Source: JACRCE01 sp038043305 (GTDB lineage: Bacteria > Desulfobacterota > GWC2-55-46). Taken from it: 10,251 nucleotides of DNA. The notes beneath the pieces were generated by a model. That model did not search any database, had not been told where the DNA came from, and was given only the letters and a program-made list of their open reading frames with translations. Numbering within the stretch: the stretch's first letter is position 1; the number at the start of each line of letters is the position of its first letter. Below, one piece after another: positions 1 to 6,617 of the stretch. The stretch covers positions 1 through 10,251 of the forward strand of contig JBBTCG010000100.1 of NCBI GenBank assembly GCA_038043305.1. The letters run 5' to 3'. The translations under genes were made by a program, and so were the position numbers.

Positions 1-317
1 CCTATGACAAAGGCGGTGTTGAAATACCCGAAACAGTCCTTCTCGAATATGGGGGCGATGATGGAGACCTTATGAGCAATGGCCGCCTCGCGCATCGCCG
101 TAATCGTTTGCCCGTCTTCAGACTCGGCCAGACTCAGGTGCTCGGCGTTGATCGTCGCAGGAAACCAGTGCGTAGAGAAAAGCTGCGGCAGGGCCATTAT
201 CCCAGCGCCCTCTGAGGCCGCGACCTCTATAAGCCTCAGGGCCTTTGCAATGTTCTTTGACTTGTCAGCGGTTGAGGACATCTGTATGCCCGCAAGCCTT
301 ACGGCCTTTGTGTTCAT
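1..317 (-). CDS. Carbon-nitrogen hydrolase (nitrilase superfamily), N-terminal part
   Basis: Partial gene running off the left edge; the first 105 residues are visible. The protein starts MNTKAVRLAGIQMSS and continues with an amphipathic helix (about 19-36) and the segment IMALPQLFSTHWFP (40-53). This is the N-terminal pattern of nitrilase-superfamily amidases, nearest by eye to the N-carbamoylputrescine amidase-like branch. Family members hydrolyse C-N bonds in small amides with a Glu-Lys-Cys triad in the cytoplasm. The position where the first catalytic Glu is normally found (LP-E-LF) is Gln45 here, codon CAG at 183-185. The Lys and Cys motifs lie outside the window, so activity cannot be judged. 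The start is set by a four-base ATGA overlap with the stop codon of ftsB, which implies translational coupling. The superfamily is secure; the substrate is unknown. Confidence 0.85.
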   Translation of the reverse strand, partial: MNTKAVRLAGIQMSSTADKSKNIAKALRLIEVAASEGAGIMALPQLFSTHWFPATINAEHLSLAESEDGQTITAMREAAIAHKVSIIAPIFEKDCFGYFNTAFVI

Positions 318-631
318 TCGGAGCCAGACCCCTTGGGAGCATCTTCCAGTTTATAGAGCAACTCGTCCTTGCCTATCATCCCAAGCTCTCTTCTCGCCAC
401 GTATCCGACATAACGCTTGTCGGTATTGAGGAGGCGTATCTCCTCCTCAATCACCCTGTTTTTGGCCTCAAGCGCGATGTTGTGATTTGTTATGCCGTCC
501 CTCTCCCGCGTGAGCCTGTAAACGTCAATAAGCCCCTTGTCGCCGAAGACCGCCCATCCCACGACTATAAGGATGGCCGCGAGAGCGGCATACCGTCTGT
601 TCAAAAAGTTTTCAGAGCCCCGCCTCTTCAT
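314..631 (-). CDS. ftsB: Septum formation initiator, FtsB/DivIC family
   Basis: Small bitopic cell-division protein of 105 aa, the usual family length. A short basic cytoplasmic N-terminus (MKRRGSENFLNRR) is followed by one transmembrane helix (about 14-30) ending at a Gly-Asp, then a periplasmic coiled coil (about 38-72). The C-terminus carries the family-like ARRELGMIGKDELLYKL stretch (79-95). In the family, FtsB forms a complex with FtsL and FtsQ that recruits and activates the septal synthase. The start at 631 has only a weak Shine-Dalgarno-like GGTGAT just upstream. A near-consensus promoter lies at 681-707. The gene overlaps the downstream nitrilase-family gene by 4 bp, so the two are probably co-transcribed. 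DivIC-type naming would be equally valid on sequence alone. Confidence 0.88.
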   Translation of the reverse strand: MKRRGSENFLNRRYAALAAILIVVGWAVFGDKGLIDVYRLTRERDGITNHNIALEAKNRVIEEEIRLLNTDKRYVGYVARRELGMIGKDELLYKLEDAPKGSGSE

Positions 632-680
632 AGATCACCGGCGCGTTCAGACACGCGCATCTGTCCCGTATCCTCATAGC

Positions 681-707
681 ATTATCAAAGCAACTACAGA
701 TTGTCAA
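681..707 (-). promoter_or_regulatory. Candidate sigma-70 promoter for ftsB and the hydrolase gene
   Basis: Read on the minus strand, there is a perfect -35 box TTGACA (707-702) and, 15 bases on, GATAAT (686-681), five of six matches to the -10 consensus. The spacer is slightly short; using ATAATG instead gives 16. Transcription would start near 674, giving a leader of about 43 nt before the ftsB ATG. The -35 box abuts the inverted repeat at 708-733. Prediction from sequence only. Confidence 0.55.
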
Positions 708-743
708 CCCACCTTTCTTGAAAGAAAGGTGGGCCAAAGAACT
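708..743 (+). repeat. 36-bp intergenic repeat with perfect 12-bp inverted arms, copy 1
   Basis: The arm CCCACCTTTCTT (708-719) and its exact reverse complement AAGAAAGGTGGG (722-733) are separated by two bases, followed by the tail CCAAAGAACT (734-743). A second copy in the same orientation lies at 10216-10251, with the same tail and a base-pair-conserving difference in the stem. No T-run follows on either strand, so it does not look like an ordinary intrinsic terminator. Probably a member of a dispersed intergenic palindromic repeat family; two copies are seen in this window. Confidence 0.85.
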
Positions 744-811
744 TTAATAGGGAATTAGCACCAAGGCTGACGAATACTGATATCGCCCGTGCGGCAAGCA
801 CCAAAAAACAG

Positions 812-840
812 TTCGTTTCCCGTACATGATATGCTATTAT
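812..840 (+). promoter_or_regulatory. Weak candidate promoter for the dCTP deaminase gene
   Basis: TTCGTT (812-817) and TATTAT (835-840) are separated by 17 bases, about 40 bp upstream of the ATG at 883. A perfect TATAAT also occurs at 858-863, but it lacks a recognisable -35 box and would place the start of transcription almost at the ribosome-binding site. Either could serve; neither is strong. Confidence 0.25.
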
Positions 841-882
841 TCTGTCAGCCTCAAGATTATAATCAGGTCACGGAGCGGGACT

Positions 883-2025
883 ATGAAAAAATCGGCAAGG
901 ATCGGCGTGTTGACTTATCAGGCGCTTAAAAAGGCTATTGAGAAAAAAGAGATTACGTCGCGTGCAATAGCTATTGACGATTCGCAGATACAGCCTGCAA
1001 GCCTTGATCTCAGGCTCGGACGAACGGCCTACAGGCTCCTGTCGAGTTTTCTACCTGACAAAAGGGGGGTCTTTGACCGGCTCACCACGCCGGACGCCTA
1101 CGGCGTTGACCTCGTCATGTACAAGACCGACATAACCGACGGCGGCATACTTGAGAAGGGACACGTCTATCTCATACCGCTCATGGAGGAGGTGCGTCTT
1201 CCCTCAGACGTGCACGGACGCGCAAACCCAAAGAGCACGACCGGCAGGCTCGACATATTCGCGCGCGTGTTGACAGACTCCAATCCGCGCTTCGACGACG
1301 TTGCCCCTGGCTACAAAGGCCAGTTGTTCCTTGAGGTCATGCCAAGGTCTTTCACCATCAAGGTCAGGGCTGGACTTTCACTCGTTCAACTCAGGCTCAT
1401 GGCCGGAGAGTGCGTACTGCCGGACGCGCAGTTAAGGACCCTTCACAAAAAAAAGACGCTTCTCTATGACGCCGACTCGCCGGTGTCCCCTGAAGGCGTC
1501 AATATTTCCAAGGGGCTTTTCATGAGCATTGACCTATCCGGCGGCGCTGACGGCGTCATAGGATACAAGTCCAAAAAGAACAGCCACGTGGTTGATTTGA
1601 CCATGAAGGGACACTATAATGTCAACGACTTCTGGGAGCCTGTAACGCGAAACGCGAGCGGCACCCTGATACTTGAGCCCGAGGAGTTTTACATTCTGAG
1701 TTCAAAAGAGCGCATCCGCGTGCCCGGCGAGTATGCGGCTGAGATGGTCGCCTACGAGGCCGGGAGCGGCGAACTCAGAACCCACTACGCGGGCTTTTTC
1801 GACCCCGGCTTCGGTTACGGAATAAACGGAGAGGTCAAGGGCACAAAGGCCGTGCTTGAGGTAAGGGCGCACGACGTGCCGTTCATGATATGCGACGGAC
1901 AGACCTTCTGCAAACTGACCTTTGAAAGGATGATGGACCTGCCTCAAAAAGTCTACGGCCCCAAGATAGGTTCGTCTTACCAGTATCAGGGGATTACGCT
2001 CAGCAAACAGTTCAAACGGACGTGA
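883..2025 (+). CDS. dcd: 2'-deoxycytidine 5'-triphosphate deaminase, tandem-domain type
   Basis: Protein of 380 aa with two dCTP deaminase/dUTPase-fold halves, the long form of the family (DCD, roughly twice the length of E. coli Dcd). It is expected to deaminate dCTP to dUTP, feeding dTMP synthesis in the cytoplasm. First half: QPASLDLRLG (37-46), NPKSTTGRLDIF (115-126) and PGYKGQLFLEV (142-152), with Glu151 at the expected catalytic position. Second half: about 240-350, with FDPGFGYGINGEVKGTKAVLEV (306-327) repeating the same pattern and keeping a Glu at 326. The ATG at 883 is preferred over an in-frame ATG at 826 because GGAG lies at 872-875 and homology-like sequence begins only after 883. 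Flanked by the divergent ftsB region and a 129-bp spacer, it is probably its own unit. A combined deaminase/dUTPase activity cannot be excluded. Confidence 0.88.
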   Translation: MKKSARIGVLTYQALKKAIEKKEITSRAIAIDDSQIQPASLDLRLGRTAYRLLSSFLPDKRGVFDRLTTPDAYGVDLVMYKTDITDGGILEKGHVYLIPLMEEVRLPSDVHGRANPKSTTGRLDIFARVLTDSNPRFDDVAPGYKGQLFLEVMPRSFTIKVRAGLSLVQLRLMAGECVLPDAQLRTLHKKKTLLYDADSPVSPEGVNISKGLFMSIDLSGGADGVIGYKSKKNSHVVDLTMKGHYNVNDFWEPVTRNASGTLILEPEEFYILSSKERIRVPGEYAAEMVAYEAGSGELRTHYAGFFDPGFGYGINGEVKGTKAVLEVRAHDVPFMICDGQTFCKLTFERMMDLPQKVYGPKIGSSYQYQGITLSKQFKRT

Positions 2026-2140
2026 TACAACATTTGCCGCCGTGGAAGACTCTATTGCCTTGTGATTAAGGATAGAAGCGGAGAACACGGCCTGCTACGG
2101 GCAGACCAAGAAGCTTTAACTGTTCCTCATTCCAATACAA

Positions 2141-2146
2141 AAGGAG
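2141..2146 (+). promoter_or_regulatory. Ribosome-binding site fixing the start of the barrel protein
   Basis: AAGGAG with an 8-nt spacer before the ATG at 2155. It selects this start over the longer in-frame ORF from 2062, and the resulting N-terminus is a signal peptide, which supports the choice. Confidence 0.75.
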
Positions 2147-2154
2147 ATACAACT

Positions 2155-3266
2155 ATGAGTAGGATTTCGCGTATGAGTCGTCTTCCGCTCGGCGCCATTT
2201 TCTTATTATTTTTCATGCTCGTCATCTTAGTCCCATGCGGGACTGCAAACACAGGGGGCAGACAGATTAACGGANNNNNNNNNNGTATTCACTGACCCTG
2301 CGCGGAGGAGCGCAGGGCGACTCGGGCGGGATAGGCATGGACCTGAGGACCGACTACCTTAACCCTGTCCTGAATCTCCACCTCTTTGGCACGTACGACC
2401 TGCTCGATGCGTCAAGCCCCATCGGCAATGTGAACAGCCAGAAATACGGCGCAGGGCTTGCGCTCTCTCATACCTACTTGCGAAGCGCCAACATATTCGT
2501 CGGCGCCTCCTTCATAAATGAGCTCGACGAATACATGGGGCACGCCTATCTGGGCGGCAAGGTCAAGGTCTCGGACTGGGCGCTGATAACCGGCGCGTAC
2601 GGCATCGGGGTCGGCAACGAAAAGACCATTACAAAGGCGGCCTCAAGGTTCGCTGCCGTCGAATCCGCTAACTGGGGGAAACTCGGGGGCACGGTGGTTG
2701 CTCCAAACGGGCTTAAGACGAATCTGAGTTACTACCTGACCGACCCGGGCGGGCTAAACATCTCGGGCATCGAGGGCGAGGTCTCATACCCGGTTACCGA
2801 TGCGGTGAGCCTTGGCGTCAACGGCGGGGTCGACCTCACGACCAAGACCGGCGTGGACAAAAACTGGCGCAGCTATATCCTGCTCGCATATTCCTTTGGC
2901 GGGCAGAAAGGCAGCCCTATGGACATGGCCCTCGACAAGAACAGCCCCGTTATCTATCCCGTGGTAATCCGTAAGGCCGCGGCCGGCGCAACCGTTGCGG
3001 CAGCTGCTGTGGGGGCGCTTTCAATCTCCCCGACCGCCGCAATCAACGGCGGTTGCAGTTCCGGCGCCAGCATCTTCACTGCGAGCGGGGGAACAGCGCC
3101 ATACGCGTGGACTACGGATGAGGCCAATGGCATGACGGTAATCAACGCCACGCAAGCGGAATGGGATGACTTGAACGACGATTTCTGCTCCGGCGGCGCC
3201 ACGGTAATCGTTACTGTGACCGACTTCGTAGGAGCGACCGCCGTCGCCATCATAACCATACCGTAA
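2155..3266 (+). CDS. Outer-membrane beta-barrel protein with C-terminal Ig-like domain, interrupted by an assembly gap
   Basis: Read as one gene split by the N-run at 2275-2284. Before the gap: a signal peptide of about 30 residues with a basic start (MSRISRMSR) and hydrophobic core (LGAIFLLFFMLVILV). After the gap the frame open to 3266 reads YSLTLRGGAQGDSGG from 2286, before the first ATG at 2337, so the real protein enters from the gap. The two sides are in different frames only because the gap length is arbitrary. From 2286 to about 2910 there are roughly a dozen short amphipathic strands (for example LNLHLFGTYDLLD, SYILLAYSFGG), typical of an outer-membrane barrel. A linker (SPMDMALDKNSPVIYPVV) and an Ala-rich stretch lead to an Ig-like domain (about 3012-3263) containing FTASGGTAPYAWTTD and two cysteines. 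The order barrel then Ig resembles inverse autotransporters (intimin type); that is inference. Function unknown. Confidence 0.7.
2275..2284. other. Assembly gap (10 Ns)
   Basis: Ten undetermined bases inside the barrel-protein gene. A round number of Ns usually marks a scaffold join of unknown true length. The frame shift across it (frame of the ATG at 2155 versus the frame open from 2286) is consistent with a placeholder rather than a real frameshift. Confidence 0.95.
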
Positions 3267-3305
3267 TCGTAAAGGCGCAAACCATTATCCAATACGGTCA
3301 ACCAA

Positions 3306-5444
3306 ATGGCCAAACCACAAAAACCCGCCGCAAGCGGCCTTAGATTAGAGATAATCGGCATAGCAATACTTGCCGCAGGGCTGTACATGGCGATCAGCCT
3401 TGCATCGGACTTGAGAAGCGCCCAGTGGGGCGGCATCGTCGGCGTCTATCTTGCGTGGGCGCTCACCAGCCTCATCGGTTATACCGCGTACTCCTTGCCG
3501 CTTATCCTGATATTCATATCATTCGGCTTTCTCCTCCAGCGGATATTCGCCTTCAGGCCAGCCGTACCCATAAGCTTTGCCGTGTTCATGCTTTCCATGT
3601 CAACGCTCCTTGCCGTGCTCATCGGGGGAAAGGCCGCCGGAGGCGTTATCGGTGATTTTCTTAGCGCTCACATAACAAACCTCGTCGGATACACCGGCTC
3701 CATAATCATACTCCCCGCGATAGTCCTCATTACGATAGTAATCGCAACCGGCATATCGCTCGTCGGTCTTGGCATTCGCTTTTTCCCTGCGCTGATATTC
3801 ATCGTAAAAAAGATTATCGGCAAGGACGAAGCGCCCACGGTGCGCGAAGACGAGGAAGATGAAGAAGATAGCGCGCCTCTGGAAGAGGCGGCGAAGGTCA
3901 AGGCCGTGCCGCCCCATGCGCCGACGATACACACGAGGGCGCGCCATAAGGCCAACGACGATGACGAGAAGGCGGCGCTTGAGTTCGCCAGCCCCAAGGG
4001 AAACTTTCAGCTTCCCGCAGTTGCGCTCCTTGACGAGGCAACTGAGAAGACCGGCGCCATTGATAAGAAAGAACTCCTTGAGAACACGAAGATACTTGAA
4101 AAAAAGCTACAAGATTTCGGCATTGACGGCAGGGTCCTTGAGGTGATGCCCGGGCCGATAGTAACCATGTACGAGTTTGAACCCGCCCCTGGCGTGAAGG
4201 TCAATAGAATTACCAATCTGTCCGACGACCTTGCCCTTGCCATGAAGGCCATGTCAATCCGCATCGTGGCGCCGATACCCGGAAAATCGGTCGTAGGCAT
4301 CGAGATACCGAACCACAAAAAGGACGCCATCTGCATCAAGGAGATGCTCGAGGCCGCACAGTTTACCAAGTCCCGCTCAAGGCTTACCCTCGCGCTCGGC
4401 AAGGACATATCAGGCGCTCCTTACGTGGCCGACCTTGCGAAGATGCCGCATCTTCTCATCGCGGGCGCGACCGGTGCGGGTAAGAGCGTCGCGGTCAACG
4501 CCATGATCCTCTCCATACTGTACAAGGCGACCCCTGAGGACGTGCGCTTTCTCATGGTTGATCCCAAGATGCTTGAGCTTTCTGCTTACGAGGGCATACC
4601 GCACCTGCTTGCGCCGGTCATAACAGACCCCAAACGCGCCGCAGGGGCGCTTAAAAGCATAGTCTCTGAGATGGGCAAGCGATACAAGAGCATGGCTGAA
4701 AAGGGCGCAAAGAACATAGAAAAGTTTAACCAGATGATTGAGGACGAGGCCGCCTCCGCCTCCGATGATGCGGACTTAAACGGCGGCATGAGAAAGCTCC
4801 CGTACATAGTGGTCATCATTGACGAGCTTGCTGATCTGATGATGACCTCAGGGAAAGATGTTGAGGAGTGTCTTGTAAGGCTCTCTCAAATGGCGCGCGC
4901 CGCAGGGATTCATCTTATGGTGGCGACTCAGCGCCCCTCTGTTGACGTGGTTACCGGCCTTATAAAGACCAACTTCCCGGCGAGGATAGCATTTCAACTG
5001 CCCTCCAAAACCGATTCAAGGACAATCCTTGACGCATCCGGGGCCGAGACCCTTCTTGGACAAGGGGACATGCTGTTTTTGCCGCCCGGCACCTCAAAGC
5101 TCCAGCGCATACACGGGGCTTACGTGTCCGAGGCCGAGATAAAGAAGGTAACGAGCTTCTGGAAGGAACAAGGCACGCCGTCTTACGACAACGTGATAAA
5201 CGCCGGAGCGTCGCCGGATACGAGCGAGGAAGAGGAAGACCTTGGCGAGGAGTTCATGCGGCGCTACACCGAGTCCGTTGAAATGGCCTCGCAGTTGGAG
5301 ATGATATCAACCTCTTACATCCAGCGCCGCCTGCGTATCGGATACAACACCGCGGCAAGGATAATCGAAAGAATGGAGAGCGAAGGCATAGTAGGCCCGG
5401 CGCAAGGCTCAAGGCCCAGAGAGGTGCTAAAAAGACAACGATGA
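3306..5444 (+). CDS. ftsK: DNA translocase FtsK/SpoIIIE
   Basis: Septal, membrane-anchored ATPase that pumps chromosomal DNA through the closing septum and helps resolve chromosome dimers. 712 aa. The N-terminal part has about four transmembrane segments (roughly 13-165), then an acidic low-complexity linker (EDEEDEED near 180) of only about 60 residues, far shorter than in E. coli FtsK and closer to SpoIIIE-like proteins. The alpha domain (about 235-345, GRVLEVMPGPIVTMYEFEPAPGVK) precedes the RecA-like motor, with Walker A GATGAGKS at 387-394 (Lys393) and Walker B VVIIDE ending at Asp506-Glu507. It is followed by MVATQRPSVDVVTG and a C-terminal winged-helix gamma domain (about 645-708, MISTSYIQRRLRIGYNTAARIIERME) that reads the polarity sequences in DNA. 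It starts 39 bp after the barrel gene with no clear Shine-Dalgarno, suggesting read-through. All key residues are present. Confidence 0.97.
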   Translation: MAKPQKPAASGLRLEIIGIAILAAGLYMAISLASDLRSAQWGGIVGVYLAWALTSLIGYTAYSLPLILIFISFGFLLQRIFAFRPAVPISFAVFMLSMSTLLAVLIGGKAAGGVIGDFLSAHITNLVGYTGSIIILPAIVLITIVIATGISLVGLGIRFFPALIFIVKKIIGKDEAPTVREDEEDEEDSAPLEEAAKVKAVPPHAPTIHTRARHKANDDDEKAALEFASPKGNFQLPAVALLDEATEKTGAIDKKELLENTKILEKKLQDFGIDGRVLEVMPGPIVTMYEFEPAPGVKVNRITNLSDDLALAMKAMSIRIVAPIPGKSVVGIEIPNHKKDAICIKEMLEAAQFTKSRSRLTLALGKDISGAPYVADLAKMPHLLIAGATGAGKSVAVNAMILSILYKATPEDVRFLMVDPKMLELSAYEGIPHLLAPVITDPKRAAGALKSIVSEMGKRYKSMAEKGAKNIEKFNQMIEDEAASASDDADLNGGMRKLPYIVVIIDELADLMMTSGKDVEECLVRLSQMARAAGIHLMVATQRPSVDVVTGLIKTNFPARIAFQLPSKTDSRTILDASGAETLLGQGDMLFLPPGTSKLQRIHGAYVSEAEIKKVTSFWKEQGTPSYDNVINAGASPDTSEEEEDLGEEFMRRYTESVEMASQLEMISTSYIQRRLRIGYNTAARIIERMESEGIVGPAQGSRPREVLKRQR

Positions 5445-6088
5445 AAAAATCCCTTGCTATTGTATTGATCATGTTCGCGGTCTGGGCCGCCTCAAGCAAA
5501 GCATCATACGCGCTTGAGGCCGCGCTCATTATCAACGCCATGCAAGCGCGCTACGAGAAGATTTCAACCGTAACGGCCTCCTTCAATCAAGAGGTCTCAA
5601 CGCAGACCGGTGGAGTCTTGAAATCAGAGGGCAATTTTTTCTTCAAAAAGCCGGGCAGGATGAAGTGGCTGTATACCTCGCCGGAAAAGGACGTAGTGGT
5701 GAGCAACGGAAAGACGCTCTGGGTCTTTCAGCCCGACCTTAATCAGGTGATAGAAAAACCCATGGAGGCCGGCGCCGGCGCGCTCGTAATGGCCTTCCTG
5801 TCCGGCCTTGGCGAGCTAAAATATGAATTTGAGATAACCCTTGCCCCTGTCAAGGACGACGCAAGTAACCACGTATTGAACCTTGAGCCGAAAAAGACGC
5901 ATCCCGGCATAAAGCACATGGTCATGGAGCTTGATAAAAAGACGCTCATCGTCATAAAGACCGTTGTTGAGGATCATCTTGGAAACACGACCGCAATCAC
6001 ATTCAGCCGTCTAAAGACGGATGTCCCCATAAAGGATTCTTTTTTTGAATATAGACCGCCCAAAGGCGCGACAGTCGTAAGGCCATAG
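5441..6088 (+). CDS. lolA: Outer-membrane lipoprotein carrier protein LolA
   Basis: Periplasmic chaperone that takes lipoproteins from LolCDE in the inner membrane to the outer membrane. 215 aa, usual family length. A Sec signal peptide (MKKSLAIVLIMFAVWAASSKASYA) with probable cleavage after Ala24 leaves about 191 mature residues. Typical LolA features follow: the amphipathic start ARYEKISTVTASFNQEV, then EGNFFFKKPGRMKWLYTSPEKDVVVSNGKTLWVFQPDLNQV (about 63-105), characteristic of the half-barrel fold. The gene overlaps ftsK by four bases (ATGA) and has no Shine-Dalgarno of its own beyond the ftsK end, so translation is probably coupled. The ftsK-lolA pairing is common in Proteobacteria. No LolB or LolCDE gene is in the window. 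Confidence 0.93.
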   Translation: MKKSLAIVLIMFAVWAASSKASYALEAALIINAMQARYEKISTVTASFNQEVSTQTGGVLKSEGNFFFKKPGRMKWLYTSPEKDVVVSNGKTLWVFQPDLNQVIEKPMEAGAGALVMAFLSGLGELKYEFEITLAPVKDDASNHVLNLEPKKTHPGIKHMVMELDKKTLIVIKTVVEDHLGNTTAITFSRLKTDVPIKDSFFEYRPPKGATVVRP

Positions 6089-6127
6089 CAGGTTTGGAAA
6101 TCAAGATTACAAACGGAGGTAATACCC

Positions 6128-6616
6128 ATGCCGTCATTCGACATCGTATCAAAAGTAGTCGTTCAGGAGGTTGACAACGCGGTTAATCAGGCGATAAAGG
6201 AGATTCAGCAGAGATTCGACTTCAGGGGAACAAAGAGCGAGATAAAGTGGGAGAAGAAAGAGGAGATAACCGTCATAGGCGACGATGACAACAAGTTAAA
6301 GAGCGTGCTTGACGTGCTTCAGACAAAGCTCATAAAACGGAGCGTATCGCTCAAATCCCTTGAGTACGGCAAGGTCGAGGAGGCGTCCGGCGGCCTTAAA
6401 AGACAGGTCATCAAGATACTCCAGGGCATCCCGACCGAGAAGGCCAAGGATATAACGAAGATTATCAAGGAACTCAAGGTCAAGGTTCAGGCGCAGATAC
6501 AAGACGAGCAGATACGGGTTACTGCCAAGAAGATTGACGACCTTCAGGAGGTCATACAGATCCTCAAGGGCAAAGACCTCGGCATTGACCTTCAGTACGT
6601 GAACATGCGCGACTGA
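6128..6616 (+). CDS. yajQ: YajQ family nucleotide-binding protein
   Basis: Small cytoplasmic protein of 162 aa, the family's usual length, recognisable end to end: MPSFDIVSKVVVQEVDNAVNQA at the N-terminus, QQRFDFRGTKSEIKW (27-41), and the C-terminal IRVTAKKIDDLQEVIQILK with the ending DLQYVNMRD. It is built of two ferredoxin-like halves. Family members bind cyclic di-GMP in some bacteria and act as transcriptional co-regulators; other nucleotides and RNA have also been proposed, so the role here is not fixed by sequence. It has the best ribosome-binding site of the block (GGAGGT at 6115-6120, 7 nt before the ATG), suggesting efficient translation independent of lolA. The prmA start follows one base after its stop codon. 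Confidence 0.95.
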   Translation: MPSFDIVSKVVVQEVDNAVNQAIKEIQQRFDFRGTKSEIKWEKKEEITVIGDDDNKLKSVLDVLQTKLIKRSVSLKSLEYGKVEEASGGLKRQVIKILQGIPTEKAKDITKIIKELKVKVQAQIQDEQIRVTAKKIDDLQEVIQILKGKDLGIDLQYVNMRD

Positions 6617-6617
6617 G

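Noticed and set aside
774..787. ATACTGATATCGCC upstream of the deaminase gene resembles ATACTGATATATCGCC at 8517-8532 upstream of trpE.
   Set aside because: The match is short, needs a two-base insertion, and lies at very different distances from the two start codons (about 95 versus 14 bp). Chance similarity is the simpler explanation.
826..882. In-frame upstream ATG that would lengthen the dCTP deaminase by 19 residues.
   Set aside because: The extra residues (MICYYSVSLKIIIRSRSGT) are unlike the family, overlap promoter-like sequence, and the ATG at 883 has GGAG at good spacing.
2954..3436. Open frame of 160 codons on the minus strand across the end of the barrel gene and the start of ftsK.
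   Set aside because: It spans two well-supported plus-strand genes, has alanine-rich low-complexity content, and shows no ribosome-binding site or family resemblance.
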